From Caldalkalibacillus thermarum (GTDB lineage: Bacteria > Bacillota > Bacilli > Caldalkalibacillales > Caldalkalibacillaceae): a stretch of DNA of 64,000 nucleotides. Shown here in pieces: positions 21,235 through 30,339 of this stretch (within the stretch, counting starts at the first letter, position 1; every line of letters starts with the position of its first letter). The notes under the pieces were generated by a model. It was not told the DNA's origin and did not search any database. It was given only the letters and a program-made list of their open reading frames with translations. The stretch covers positions 62,001-126,000 of the forward strand of contig NZ_BMKZ01000001.1 in the NCBI RefSeq assembly GCF_014644735.1, written 5' to 3'. A program made the translations under genes and the position numbers.

Positions 21235-21957
21235 CATGATGGCCCGGTTGGCCCGTTCGTTTTTATGCACTGCATCCATATAGGTTACATCACCTAACGG
21301 ATCATAAGGAAGCTCGCCGCAGACATCGATACCCAGAATTTGTTTGTGACGGCCGATCGCCTTCAGCAGCCGGAGTAAAAGAGGCAAGCTCATGCTGCCT
21401 TGATCCCAGTTTGTGGAAGCGAAGGCTGGGTCCAAGACATCTTTGTCAATACTGATATAAACGTGTTCGGTTTTAATCCACTTTAGAATTTTGGCTTCGG
21501 GACGGTTTAAGAGGTCAGCGGTGGGCACGATACGCACCCGGCTGAAATATTGGGGCGGAATAGAGGTGCTGTACTTGGGATGAAGGCCGATGATGATCAC
21601 TTGCTCAAGCAATGGGAGTTCGGACAATGCTTTGGTAACCCACGAACCACAGGATAACAGGGGATAAGGTTCTCCGGTATCGGAATGGTGGTCAAATAAG
21701 ACCAGGTCGCAAGGTTCGGAGATCTTTTCCAGGAACAGATAGGTCACGTAATGATAGTTGCCGGTGCCGATAAACGTTAACCGGGGTTGTCTTACCGGTC
21801 TGATACGCCGGCTAATCTCTTCTAATGTTTCCTGGGAACAATACATGTTGGCTTGTTTCAAGTCACTCAAATCAATCCAACAGTGCTTGTGCTGCAAAAG
21901 ATGAGGCTGATGGTGATACGTATGATCAAAGTTCAATACGGTCACATCAAACCTCAT
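21214..21957 (-). CDS. Arginase/agmatinase-fold (ureohydrolase-like) protein
   Basis: 247 residues with the binuclear-metal motifs of the ureohydrolase superfamily: a histidine region GTGNYHYVTY (about 65-74), LVLFDHHSDTG (in place of the usual DAHxD, about 86-96), and YISIDKDVLDPAF (SxDxDxxDP, about 150-162). The usual third motif is modified to GIDVCGELP. Known enzymes hydrolyse guanidino groups; substrate here is open. Three ATGs in a row occur at 21963-21957. The GGGGGG at 21965-21970 is best spaced for the third, used here. It lies downstream of the neopullulanase on the same strand, but a terminator separates them. Confidence 0.8.
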   Translation of the reverse strand: MRFDVTVLNFDHTYHHQPHLLQHKHCWIDLSDLKQANMYCSQETLEEISRRIRPVRQPRLTFIGTGNYHYVTYLFLEKISEPCDLVLFDHHSDTGEPYPLLSCGSWVTKALSELPLLEQVIIIGLHPKYSTSIPPQYFSRVRIVPTADLLNRPEAKILKWIKTEHVYISIDKDVLDPAFASTNWDQGSMSLPLLLRLLKAIGRHKQILGIDVCGELPYDPLGDVTYMDAVHKNERANRAIMDIASSC

Positions 21958-22043
21958 CATCATTCCCCCCTTACAATGATTATATAATGATTAATCGACA
22001 TAATTGAATGATTATTGAGGGAGAAGTGATTAGAAATTGAAAC

Positions 22044-22082
22044 TGGGGTAAAACAAAAGAAGCGCCTGTAGGTTGCGCTTCT
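22044..22082 (-). terminator. Terminator of the GH13 gene
   Basis: On the minus strand AGAAGCGC pairs with GCGCTTCT (22058-22065 and 22075-22082 on the plus strand), followed by a T-rich tail. It also ends in six T on the plus strand. Confidence 0.85.
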
Positions 22083-22118
22083 TTTTTGTATGAGCGGAAG
22101 ATGGTGTTTTTCACAACG

Positions 22119-23882
22119 TCATAACTGAATGATGAGAGGGCTGCGGGCTTTTAGTCTTAGCTCCAAATGATCCGTTTGGACTCTTATTTGTTTTTGCCCA
22201 CCTAAGACAATGTTAAGATTATACCCTTTTTTTGGATCGAGATCTAAGTCAGACCAGTGGATAATGACTTGTACGTCTTCTGCTTCATTGTTTAGAAATA
22301 CGAGGAGTCGGTTAGCCTCATCCTGCCGTTGGTAAGCTACAATGTTTTGCTCAGAATGAAGGTTAATAAATTGGAAGCTCCCGTCTCTTAAGGCCCGGTA
22401 TCTCTTGCGCAGCTGAATCAGCTGTTGATAGAAGCGGAACAACTCCAAATCTTGTTTATCTTTCTCCCAGATCATGGGCTTGCGGCAATCAGGATCTCCT
22501 TCACCTGTCATGCCAATCTCATCACCATAGTAAATACAAGGCACCCCCATATAGGTCATCAGGAAAGTGACAGCCAGTTTCAGCTTGCGCTTGTCTTCTT
22601 TGCAGACTGTAAGCAACCGGGGAGTGTCGTGGGAGCCAAGCAAGTTAAATTGGACTTGGTTGACTGTTAATGGGTAAATGCCCAGAAGATGACTGATCTC
22701 CTCTACAAATTGCCGGGCGGAGATCTTTTCTTTGCAGAAAAAGTTTAAAACTGATTCTCTGAGTGGATAATTCATGGTGGCGTCAAACTGATCCCCTTGT
22801 AACCATGGCAATGCTTGATGCCACACCTCTCCTAATATGTAGGCATCAGGTTTCACCGCCTTGACGACTTGGCGGAATTCCCGCCAAAACTGATGGTCTA
22901 CTTCATTGGCGACATCAAGCCGCCAACCATCTATCCCCACTTCCTCAATCCAAAATTTGGCCACTTTTAACAAATAAGCTTTCACTTCTGGATGCTCTGT
23001 ATTCAACTTGGGCATGAGCGGTGTGAAAGCAAAAGTGTCAAAATTGGGGATAGGATCGGTTTTAAGCGGAAACTCCCGAATATGAAACCAATCCTTATAT
23101 TTAGATTTTTCCTGGTTTTTTAAGACATCCTGAAAGGGAGGAAAATAATAACCTGCATGGTTAAACACCGCATCCAACATGACGCGGATGCCCCGCTTGT
23201 GACACAGTTCAACCAGCTTTTTTAATAATTTAATATCCCCGAAGTGGGGGTCCACTTTAAAATAGTCAATGGTATCATACTTGTGGTTGGAGGGGGCCTC
23301 AAAAATAGGAGTAAAATAGATGGCGGTAATGCCCAGCTTGCTTAAATAGTCCAAATGATCAATCACCCCTTGTAAATCCCCGCCAAAAAAATTGTCAGGT
23401 TTGGGTTTTCCGCCCCATGGCTCAACGTTTTCCGGGTCATTGTGAGGATCCCCATTTGCAAAGCGTTCCGGAAATATTTGATAAAACACTGCCTCCTTAA
23501 CCCATTGAGGGGATTGGTAGACATCAACCGGATTGATAAAAGGAAATTCAAACAGGCCCATGGCTGTGTCGGGCTGATTTTTTTGGAACCCTTTTTCAGT
23601 CAACCACACCTTTTCGTTCCCGTCAGAAAGGAGAAAGGCATAAGCACACCGTCTAAACAGCGGCTTGATTTCCCCTTGATAATAGTCAAAAAGATCATCT
23701 GTGGCAAAGCAGTTCATTTTGACCAGTTGCGTTGACTGGGGCCAATCGTACTTATCCCCGTGCAACAGGTAAACGGCTGACATATCTCCTTTTTTTGTTC
23801 TTAGCCTGATGTGCAATGTCTCCGGATCCACCGCATAAGCAAAGTGAGACTTTGGAAGATGAAACACTGCTTCCAGATTCAT
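22119..23882 (-). CDS. Neopullulanase / cyclomaltodextrinase, GH13 family
   Basis: Cytoplasmic alpha-amylase-family enzyme hydrolysing cyclodextrins, pullulan or maltodextrins; 587 residues, the family's usual length. N-terminal CBM34-like domain (about 1-120) then the GH13 barrel: conserved regions DAVFNHAG, GWRLDVANEVDHQFW (nucleophile aspartate), LGEVWHQALPWL (acid/base glutamate) and LLGSHDTPRL. The open frame extends 32 codons further upstream, but ATG 23882 has GGAGGG 8 bases before it and gives the standard start MNLEAVFHLPKS. Its promoter overlaps a LacI-type operator, and its leader contains an intrinsic terminator (see 23915-23956). Confidence 0.93.
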   Translation of the reverse strand: MNLEAVFHLPKSHFAYAVDPETLHIRLRTKKGDMSAVYLLHGDKYDWPQSTQLVKMNCFATDDLFDYYQGEIKPLFRRCAYAFLLSDGNEKVWLTEKGFQKNQPDTAMGLFEFPFINPVDVYQSPQWVKEAVFYQIFPERFANGDPHNDPENVEPWGGKPKPDNFFGGDLQGVIDHLDYLSKLGITAIYFTPIFEAPSNHKYDTIDYFKVDPHFGDIKLLKKLVELCHKRGIRVMLDAVFNHAGYYFPPFQDVLKNQEKSKYKDWFHIREFPLKTDPIPNFDTFAFTPLMPKLNTEHPEVKAYLLKVAKFWIEEVGIDGWRLDVANEVDHQFWREFRQVVKAVKPDAYILGEVWHQALPWLQGDQFDATMNYPLRESVLNFFCKEKISARQFVEEISHLLGIYPLTVNQVQFNLLGSHDTPRLLTVCKEDKRKLKLAVTFLMTYMGVPCIYYGDEIGMTGEGDPDCRKPMIWEKDKQDLELFRFYQQLIQLRKRYRALRDGSFQFINLHSEQNIVAYQRQDEANRLLVFLNNEAEDVQVIIHWSDLDLDPKKGYNLNIVLGGQKQIRVQTDHLELRLKARSPLIIQL

Positions 23883-23914
23883 CAAATATTCCCTCCATAT
23901 CAATTTATGATCAC

Positions 23915-23956
23915 TAAAAAAGGTACAACCCCCGCTAGAATGCCGAGGTTGTACCT
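23915..23956 (-). promoter_or_regulatory. Terminator inside the 5' leader of the GH13 gene (possible attenuator)
   Basis: Read on the minus strand, AGGTACAACC (23956-23947) pairs perfectly with GGTTGTACCT (23930-23921) and is followed by a run of six T. It sits between the GH13 promoter and its ribosome binding site, about 33 bases after the predicted transcription start, so most transcripts would stop before the gene unless antiterminated. Confidence 0.75.
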
Positions 23957-23995
23957 GTAACGGTAACATTGCCTTCACATTGTCAACTTAATTTT

Positions 23996-24024
23996 ATTAT
24001 AGACAACAAAAAACATCTTTTCAA
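23996..24024 (-). promoter_or_regulatory. Sigma-A promoter of the GH13 gene
   Basis: On the minus strand TTGAAA (24024-24019), 17-base spacer, TATAAT (24001-23996). The -35 box is inside the operator at 24019-24034. Confidence 0.8.
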
Positions 24025-24151
24025 ACGGTTTAAAATATGATTTAATAGAATTGTGAAAACGGTTGCCTTAATTAAAGGAACTTTTTTCACAGTATAGGTA
24101 ACTTGCACAGTATAGGTAACTCTTTTTAACATTTTATGCAACCGTTTGCAA
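24019..24151. promoter_or_regulatory. Three LacI-type operators in the divergent GH13-malE region
   Basis: TTTCAAACGGTTTAAA (24019-24034), GTGAAAACGGTTGCCT (24053-24068) and ATGCAACCGTTTGCAA (24136-24151) share the core AACGGTT (third one inverted) with the operator upstream of the GH31 gene. The LacI-family gene at 28031-29068 is the obvious candidate regulator; CcpA binding (cre-like) is an alternative for some of them. Confidence 0.75.
24088..24121 (+). repeat. Tandem 16-bp direct repeat in the malE upstream region
   Basis: CACAGTATAGGTAACT occurs at 24088-24103 and again at 24106-24121, period 18, between the second and third operators. The spacing puts both copies nearly on the same DNA face; possible binding site of a direct-repeat activator. 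Confidence 0.6.
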
Positions 24152-24173
24152 AACAAAAAGGGAAGGTGGTGAG

Positions 24174-24257
24174 ATGCTCAGCAGAACGTCTGGATTGTCA
24201 GCGTCTTTATTGATTGTCAATATTATCAAGTCTTCAAAAGGGGGTAACACAAGATGA
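24174..24257 (+). CDS. Possible 27-residue upstream ORF overlapping the malE start
   Basis: ATG 24174 behind AAGGTGG opens a 27-codon frame (MLSRTSGLSASLLIVNIIKS, then SKGGNTR) whose TGA overlaps the malE ATG in an ATGA arrangement. This could couple translation of malE to a leader peptide. No homology is claimed; it could be chance. Confidence 0.35.
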   Translation: MLSRTSGLSASLLIVNIIKSSKGGNTR

Positions 24258-25552
24258 GGAAAACAATCTTTATTCTTTTGGGATTAATGTTAGTGCTTTC
24301 TTTAGCGCTGGTAGGATGCGGGCCAGACCGGGATGCTGATGAGCCTGTGCCAGAGGAAGGTGAGGCGGGTGCACATGGGGAAGCTGATCAAGATATGCCA
24401 GAGAAACCGGCTAAGTTATCTATCTGGGCCAATGATGAGGAAGATCAGTTGGCTGCGATTACAAAAATTGCCGAAGAATACACTGATAAAACAGGGATTG
24501 AAGTAGAAGTCATTCCCTTCTCTATGCTGGAACAAACGGAAAATATCGCTTTAGATGGTCCGGCCGGAAGAGGTCCTGATTTGTTTTTCCAGCCCCATGA
24601 CCGTCTGGGAGATGTGGTGTTGCAAGGCTTGGCTCAACCTCTTAATGTCCCTGAAGATGTTTTAAACCAGTATACACCGGAAGCCCTTGATGCTTTCAGT
24701 TATGAAGGAGAATTATATGCTCTGCCGATGGTGATTGAAACCTATGGCCTGGTGTACAATACCGACCTCGTGCCAGAGGCACCTGAAACCATGCAGGAAT
24801 TGTTACAAATTGCGGAAGAATTGACGAATGCCGCTAATGATGAATATGGCTTTTTGATGGAAGCAAACAATTTTTATTTTGCTTATCCATTCATTTCAGG
24901 TTACGGAGGCTACGTATTTGGTTTTGATGATGATGGCTTTAATGCTGATGATATTGGCTTGGCTAACGAGGGGGCCATTGAAGGTGCCGAGTTGATCAAA
25001 TCCTGGTTTGATGCAGGTTACATTCCCCAAAGCATCACCGGAGATATTATGAATGGATTGTTTACCGATGGCAAAGTGGGTGTGGTGGTGACAGGTCCAT
25101 GGAGTATTGCTCCCTACCGTCAAGCGTTAGGGGATAAGGTGGCAACTGCTCCGCTGCCCCAATTGGATAATGGGGATTATCCAAAGTCATTTATTGGAGT
25201 TAAAGGCTGGCTGGTCTCCGAATACTCTGAACATCCGGAATGGGCCACAGATCTGGCCATCTTTATGACCAGCTATGAATCAGCCAAAACCTATTACATG
25301 ATGGCGAACGAAATTCCTCCCCGTCCTGATTTAATTGAAGACCCGCTCATTGCAGATGACCCGATAGTAGCAGGTTTTGCTGTTCAAACCACCCGCGGTG
25401 AACCAATGCCCAATATTCCTGAAATGTCCATGGTTTGGGGTCCGATGAATGATGCGCTGAACTTTATTGCTCAAGGGGAAGATCCACGAGAAGTGTTGGA
25501 AGAAGCTGTAGAGCTCATTAAGGAACAAATTGCTATGCAAAGGGGTAATTAA
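24254..25552 (+). CDS. malE: Maltodextrin ABC transporter, substrate-binding lipoprotein
   Basis: Extracytoplasmic maltose/maltodextrin-binding protein, 432 residues. Signal peptide with lipobox LALVGC (lipidated cysteine about residue 22), then an acidic linker (about 23-50), then a family 1 binding-protein fold: KLSIWANDEEDQLAAITKIAEEYTDKTG, ALPMVIETYGLVYNTDLV, GKVGVVVTGPWSIA and KGWLVSEYSEHPEWA. RBS AAGGGGG precedes ATG 24254. First gene of malE-malF-malG. A hairpin between malE and malF may raise its level over the permeases. The acidic N-terminal linker fits an alkaliphile, which is inference. Confidence 0.94.
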   Translation: MRKTIFILLGLMLVLSLALVGCGPDRDADEPVPEEGEAGAHGEADQDMPEKPAKLSIWANDEEDQLAAITKIAEEYTDKTGIEVEVIPFSMLEQTENIALDGPAGRGPDLFFQPHDRLGDVVLQGLAQPLNVPEDVLNQYTPEALDAFSYEGELYALPMVIETYGLVYNTDLVPEAPETMQELLQIAEELTNAANDEYGFLMEANNFYFAYPFISGYGGYVFGFDDDGFNADDIGLANEGAIEGAELIKSWFDAGYIPQSITGDIMNGLFTDGKVGVVVTGPWSIAPYRQALGDKVATAPLPQLDNGDYPKSFIGVKGWLVSEYSEHPEWATDLAIFMTSYESAKTYYMMANEIPPRPDLIEDPLIADDPIVAGFAVQTTRGEPMPNIPEMSMVWGPMNDALNFIAQGEDPREVLEEAVELIKEQIAMQRGN

Positions 25553-25706
25553 ATTTAGATTTAAATAAATTGATATCAACAAGGTCATGTCACATGGGAA
25601 TCTGGCCCAAACCGCATTTTTCAATCACCTGTAGAAACAACAGGTGTTGAACACACACCATTATATAACTTTAGAAATTAAGAGCAAAGCAATAAAACAA
25701 TTTGGC

Positions 25707-25739
25707 TAAGATGGGAAGATGAGTTTTCTTCCCATCTTA
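25707..25739 (+). terminator. Intercistronic hairpin between malE and malF
   Basis: TAAGATGGGAAGA (25707-25719) pairs perfectly with TCTTCCCATCTTA (25727-25739). No T run follows, so it is more likely an mRNA-stabilising or partial-termination element that sets the malE to malF ratio. A smaller hairpin CACCTGT/ACAGGTG lies at 25626-25646. Confidence 0.65.
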
Positions 25740-25768
25740 TCATTGCCAGCACTAAAGGGGGATGAACC

Positions 25769-27088
25769 GTGACTTCTCAAAATGGCAATGCCCAAGTGGA
25801 TCAAAAGCACCCCTTTCACAACCACAAACCGGTTTTGGCGCTTGTGTTGTCCATTCTGTTTGCCGGTCTGGGACAATTATATAACCGCCGCTGGGTTAAG
25901 GGGTTCGTTCTAATTATCTTACAAACCTCATACCTGATCGTCTTTTATGATTTTATTAACATCGGGTTATGGGGGATTGTGACCCTTGGGGAAATTCCAA
26001 GAGTGGATCATTCCGTGCTGCTCATGCTGCAGGGTATCATAGCGATTATTATCTTACTGATGGGGTTAACGGTGTATGGCATTAATATCCGAGATGCCTA
26101 TCTGGATGCCCAAAAGTTGAAAGCGGGTCAACCGGTTCCCACGCTAAGGGAAGGCTTTCGAACCGTTTATGAGAAGGGCTTTCCTTACTTCTTGGTTTTA
26201 CCAGGTTTATTAATGCTCATCTTTGTGGTGATCGTTCCTTTAATCTTTATGGTGCTTCTGGCCTTTACTGATTACAACCTGTATAATTCCCCGCCCAGAA
26301 ATCTGCTCAACTGGGTGGGATTACAAAACTTTATTGACTTGTTAACCGTTCCGATTTGGCAGTCTACATTGATTAATGTTTTATCGTGGACTATTGTCTG
26401 GACCTTTGTGGCCACCACCTTACAGATTGCTCTAGGGATGTTTTTGGCCATTCTCGTGAATGATGAACGGGTTAAATTTAAACGGCTTATTCGTACCGTG
26501 TTTATTCTGCCCTGGGCTGTGCCGGCCTTTGTCACCATCATTATCTTTTCGGCCATGTTTAACGATCAGTTTGGGGCCATTAACCGGGATATCTTGGGCC
26601 CGCTGTTGGGGGTTCAAATCCCGTGGCTCTCAGATCCATTTTGGACCCGGTTTGCTTTGATTATGATTCAAACCTGGCTCGGTTTTCCCTTTATTTTTGC
26701 ATTGTTTACCGGGGTACTTCAAAGTGTATCTAAGGATTGGTATGAAGCAGCAGAGGTCGATGGTGCTTCACGCTGGCAAAAGTTTAAATATATCACCTTT
26801 CCCCATCTGATGTATGCCACAGCACCACTCTTGATCATGCAATATGCGGGCAACTTTAACAATTTTAATATTATCTATCTCTTTAACCAGGGAGGACCAG
26901 CCATCAGAGGACAAAATGCAGGTGGAACAGACATACTCATCTCCTGGGTCTACAAGCTCACTTTTGATTCCAACAACTATAACATGGCTGCAGCTATTTC
27001 GATTATCATGGGTTTGTTTGTGGCCGGATTTGCTTTCTATCAATTCCGGCGCACCCGTGCCTTTAAAGAGGAGGGGAAAATATATTGA
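25769..27088 (+). CDS. malF: Maltodextrin ABC transporter permease MalF
   Basis: Membrane permease subunit, 439 residues. It has an N-terminal extension with two or three membrane segments (LALVLSILFAGLGQLYNRRW and following) typical of Gram-positive MalF, a cytoplasmic link with FRTVYEKGFPYF, then the binding-protein-dependent permease core with the EAA loop EAAEVDGASRWQKFKYITFP (about 330-349), which docks the ATPase. The start is GTG 25769 behind AAAGGGGG. No ATPase gene is in the cluster, so a shared MsmX-type ATPase elsewhere is expected (known for Bacillus sugar importers). Confidence 0.94.
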   Translation: MTSQNGNAQVDQKHPFHNHKPVLALVLSILFAGLGQLYNRRWVKGFVLIILQTSYLIVFYDFINIGLWGIVTLGEIPRVDHSVLLMLQGIIAIIILLMGLTVYGINIRDAYLDAQKLKAGQPVPTLREGFRTVYEKGFPYFLVLPGLLMLIFVVIVPLIFMVLLAFTDYNLYNSPPRNLLNWVGLQNFIDLLTVPIWQSTLINVLSWTIVWTFVATTLQIALGMFLAILVNDERVKFKRLIRTVFILPWAVPAFVTIIIFSAMFNDQFGAINRDILGPLLGVQIPWLSDPFWTRFALIMIQTWLGFPFIFALFTGVLQSVSKDWYEAAEVDGASRWQKFKYITFPHLMYATAPLLIMQYAGNFNNFNIIYLFNQGGPAIRGQNAGGTDILISWVYKLTFDSNNYNMAAAISIIMGLFVAGFAFYQFRRTRAFKEEGKIY

Positions 27089-27927
27089 GCCGCAAACTGA
27101 AAAACGCACTGGAATTGACCGTGATTTATGGGATCATCTTGGTTATGTTTATCATCATCTTTTATCCTTTGCTCTGGGCTTTCGGCTTATCTTTAAATCC
27201 AGGAACCAGTCTGTATGCTGCTTCCATGATCCCCGAGAATTGGAGTTTAGAACATTATAAATGGCTGTTTTTTGATGAGCGCAGCAACTATCTCACTTGG
27301 TATAAAAACAGCCTTATAGTGGCTTTCTTTACTTCGGTGTTCTCAACCGCTCTCGCTGCCGTTGTGGCTTATGCCTTTTCCAGATACCGGTTTGTGGGGC
27401 GTAAATATGGTTTGTATGTTTTTCTGCTGTTGCAAATGTTCCCTGTACTGATGGGAATGGTGGCGTTATACATCATGCTTAATATGGTAAACCTTTTAGA
27501 TACCTTAACAGGGTTGATCCTTATTTATGTGGGAGGAAGCATTCCGTTTATGGCTTGGCTGGTTAAAGGCTATTACGACACCATCCCACGGGAATTGGAT
27601 GAAGCGGCCAGGATTGATGGTGCAGGGCATTTCCGCGTATTCTTCACTATTATGCTGCCTCTGGCCAAACCCATTTTAGCCGTCGTGGCACTCTTTCAAT
27701 TTATGGCGCCTTTCATGGACTTCCTTTTACCGCGGATTATCTTAAGAAGTCCTGAAAAATTTACCTTGGCCTTAGGACTGTTCAATTTTGTCAATGACCA
27801 ATTTGCCAATAACTTTACCCGCTTCGCTGCTGGTGCCATTTTGGTTGCTGTTCCAATTGCCATCGTTTATCTGCTCTTACAGCGATACTTGATTACAGGA
27901 TTGACAGCAGGAGGAACCAAGGGTTAG
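27085..27927 (+). CDS. malG: Maltodextrin ABC transporter permease MalG
   Basis: Second permease subunit, 280 residues, six membrane segments, EAA loop ELDEAARIDGAGHFRVFFTIMLP at about 170-192. The start is TTG 27085 in a TTGA overlap with malF, behind GAGGGG. Forms the importer with MalE and MalF. Confidence 0.94.
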   Translation: MSRKLKNALELTVIYGIILVMFIIIFYPLLWAFGLSLNPGTSLYAASMIPENWSLEHYKWLFFDERSNYLTWYKNSLIVAFFTSVFSTALAAVVAYAFSRYRFVGRKYGLYVFLLLQMFPVLMGMVALYIMLNMVNLLDTLTGLILIYVGGSIPFMAWLVKGYYDTIPRELDEAARIDGAGHFRVFFTIMLPLAKPILAVVALFQFMAPFMDFLLPRIILRSPEKFTLALGLFNFVNDQFANNFTRFAAGAILVAVPIAIVYLLLQRYLITGLTAGGTKG

Positions 27928-28030
27928 AAGGGTGAAAAAGACAACATTGTGACATGATGAAACTAAGTATACAAAAGCTGAGTGTAACGAGAACGGTACG
28001 AATCAGGCAACGCAGAAAGGAGAACAGAAA

Positions 28031-29068
28031 TTGTCGGTAACCATCAGAGACGTTGCCAAGCTGGCAGGTGTAGCCCCCTCAACGGTGTCCAGAGTGATTG
28101 CGGGCAGTAACCGTATCAGTCAGGCCACCAAAGAACGGGTCTATGAAGCTATGGAAAAATTAGGATACCACCCCAACTACAATGCCCGCAGCTTGGCTGT
28201 GAAATCGACCCGTTCCATCGGGATTATTATGCCCCGTTCCACAGAGCAAGCGTTTCTCAACCCCTTCTTCCCCGAAGTGCTCCGGGGCATCAGCGTCCGG
28301 GCCAATGAGAAGGGGTATGCCCTGTTCCTCTCCACGGGTAAAAATGAAGAGGAACAAAAACAGGCGGTAATGGATATGGTGCAGGGCAGACGGGTGGATG
28401 GTGTGATTGTGCTATACTCCAGGTTTGACGACCCTGTTGTGGATTATTTAATGAACAAAAATTTCCCGTTTGTCATGGTCGGTAAGCCGGCCCATCACGC
28501 GAGCAAGATCTCTTATGTGGATAACGACAACATTTTGGCCGGTAAAGAGATTACCCAGCATCTGATCGATTTGGGCCACCAGCGTATTGGTTTTGTTGGG
28601 GGCTCCCGTCAATTTGTGGTAACAATGGACCGCCTGGCCGGATATCAAGAGGCGCTGAGTGAAGCAGGTATTGCTTATGATGCCCAGTTGTTGATTGAAC
28701 AGGATTTTCTCCCTGAGGGCGGTTACCAGGGGATGAAACAACTGATGCAAGTGGAAAATCCTCCTACCGCTCTGGTGGTCGTGGATGACATGATGGCTTT
28801 GGGGGTCATTAGTGCCTTGGATGAACTGGGGTTATCTGTGCCTGAAGATGTTTCTGTGGCCAGCATTAATGACTTTTATATTTCCAGGGTATCGACCCCT
28901 GCCTTAACAACCGTGAACATTAACATTTTCCGGCTGGGTTACCAGGCCACAGACAAGCTGCTCTATTGGTTGGAAAATGAGGAAGCGGACTTATCCCCCA
29001 CAATTGTTGGGCATGAATTGAGAATCAGACATTCCACAGCGCCGGTTGCTGCCCTTAATAAGGATTGA
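28031..29068 (+). CDS. LacI-family transcriptional regulator, probable maltose regulator
   Basis: 345 residues: N-terminal helix-turn-helix and hinge (TIRDVAKLAGVAPSTVSRVIAG, about 3-24) and a periplasmic-binding-protein-like effector domain (SIGIIMPRSTEQAFLNPFFPEVLRGI onward) ending in ISRVSTPALTTVNINIFRLG. The start is TTG 28031 behind AAAGGAG. It follows malG by about 100 bases and is most likely the repressor of the operators at 18667, 24019, 24053 and 24136, responding to maltose or a maltodextrin. The effector is inferred from context. Confidence 0.9.
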   Translation: MSVTIRDVAKLAGVAPSTVSRVIAGSNRISQATKERVYEAMEKLGYHPNYNARSLAVKSTRSIGIIMPRSTEQAFLNPFFPEVLRGISVRANEKGYALFLSTGKNEEEQKQAVMDMVQGRRVDGVIVLYSRFDDPVVDYLMNKNFPFVMVGKPAHHASKISYVDNDNILAGKEITQHLIDLGHQRIGFVGGSRQFVVTMDRLAGYQEALSEAGIAYDAQLLIEQDFLPEGGYQGMKQLMQVENPPTALVVVDDMMALGVISALDELGLSVPEDVSVASINDFYISRVSTPALTTVNINIFRLGYQATDKLLYWLENEEADLSPTIVGHELRIRHSTAPVAALNKD

Positions 29069-29093
29069 GTGAATAAAAAGCTCAATCCTTTAT
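29060..29093 (+). terminator. Terminator of the LacI-family gene
   Basis: AAGGATTGAG (29060-29069) pairs with CTCAATCCTT (29081-29090), followed by a short T stretch; the left arm includes the stop codon. Confidence 0.75.
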
Positions 29094-29128
29094 CTATTAT
29101 CTGTAATTATTTGGTGGGCCAGACAAAC

Positions 29129-29157
29129 TTGTAGACGCTTCCATCCTTAGGTATAAT
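29129..29157 (+). promoter_or_regulatory. Sigma-A promoter of the M42 peptidase gene
   Basis: TTGTAG at 29129-29134 and TATAAT at 29152-29157, spacer 17 bases. Confidence 0.75.
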
Positions 29158-29192
29158 CAGGTAACAGATACATAAAATTGGGAGGAATAATC

Positions 29193-30275
29193 ATGACACA
29201 ATTAGATGAAACCTTGCGCATGTTTAAAGAACTGACTGAAACTCCTGGCGCCCCAGGGCATGAACAACAGGTGCGGGCCGTGATGCAGCGCTGGATAGAG
29301 CCTTACGCTGATGCCGTTGAAACGGACAATATAGGCAGCCTCATTGCCAAAAAAACGGGCCAGGCAGATGGACCCAAAATCATGGTGGCTGGGCACTTGG
29401 ATGAGATCGGTTTTATGGTGACCCAGATTACGGAGAAAGGGTTTCTCAAATTCCAAACCCTTGGCGGCTGGTGGGAGCAGGTGATGCTGGCCCAGCGTGT
29501 GTTGGTCGTCACCCGGGAAGGGCAAATTGAAGGGGTGATCGGTTCCAAGCCGCCGCACATTTTGCCGGCTGAAGCACGCAAAAAGCCGGTAGAAAAAAAG
29601 GATATGTTTATCGATATTGGTGCTTCCAGCAAAGAGGAAGCAGAATCGTGGGGTGTCCGGCCGGGTGATACGGTGGTACCCATTTGCCCGTTCACCGTGA
29701 TGAAGAATCCAAAACTCTTGATGGCCAAGGCCTGGGATAACCGCATCGGCTGTGCCATTGCCATTGAAGTGCTCAAGCGTCTCAAAAATGTAGACCATCC
29801 TAACCAGGTATTTGGTGTAGGCACCGTCCAAGAAGAGGTCGGCTTAAGAGGAGCCCAAACCTCCGCTCATCATATCCAGCCTGATATTGCCTTTGCTGTG
29901 GATGTGGGTATCGCCGGGGATACACCGGGGGTTAAGCCAGAGGAGGCCTTGTCCAAGATTGGTGAAGGCCCGCAAATCGTGCTGTATGATGCTTCCATGA
30001 TTGCCCACAAGGGACTGAGGGATCTTGTGGTAGAGGTGGCAGAAGAGCACAACATTCCTTATCAGTTTGACGCTATGGCCGGCGGGGGAACAGATGCTGG
30101 GAAAATGCATCTCGCGGGCAATGGTGTTCCGTCTTTAGCCATTACAGTGGCTACCCGCTATATTCACAGTCATGCGGCCATTTTGCACCGGGATGACTTT
30201 GAACATACGGTGAAACTTTTGGTAGAAGTGATTAAGCGGTTGGATTGGGATACGGTGAAACGGTTGCGGGGCTAA
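29193..30275 (+). CDS. ysdC: M42-family aminopeptidase (YsdC-like)
   Basis: Cytoplasmic binuclear zinc or cobalt aminopeptidase of the M42 glutamyl-aminopeptidase/deblocking type, 360 residues. Metal and catalytic regions: [15 protein letters not shown] (about 65-79), [33 protein letters not shown] (catalytic glutamate), [14 protein letters not shown] and [19 protein letters not shown] 29193 has GGGAGGA at good spacing; the open frame begins five codons earlier. In Bacillus ysdC lies a few genes after rplT, as it does here once the maltose cluster is set aside. Endoglucanase names sometimes given to this family are historical. Confidence 0.92.
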   Translation: MTQLDETLRMFKELTETPGAPGHEQQVRAVMQRWIEPYADAVETDNIGSLIAKKTGQADGPKIMVAGHLDEIGFMVTQITEKGFLKFQTLGGWWEQVMLAQRVLVVTREGQIEGVIGSKPPHILPAEARKKPVEKKDMFIDIGASSKEEAESWGVRPGDTVVPICPFTVMKNPKLLMAKAWDNRIGCAIAIEVLKRLKNVDHPNQVFGVGTVQEEVGLRGAQTSAHHIQPDIAFAVDVGIAGDTPGVKPEEALSKIGEGPQIVLYDASMIAHKGLRDLVVEVAEEHNIPYQFDAMAGGGTDAGKMHLAGNGVPSLAITVATRYIHSHAAILHRDDFEHTVKLLVEVIKRLDWDTVKRLRG

Positions 30276-30339
30276 GGGAATTCTAAGAGGAAACTTGCCC
30301 CCAACGAATAACTGACAGGTCCAAAGAGCTGATTACACC

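Noticed and set aside
24088..24121. Tandem repeats near malE as a CRISPR array
   Set aside because: Only two copies, period 18, no spacers and no cas genes.
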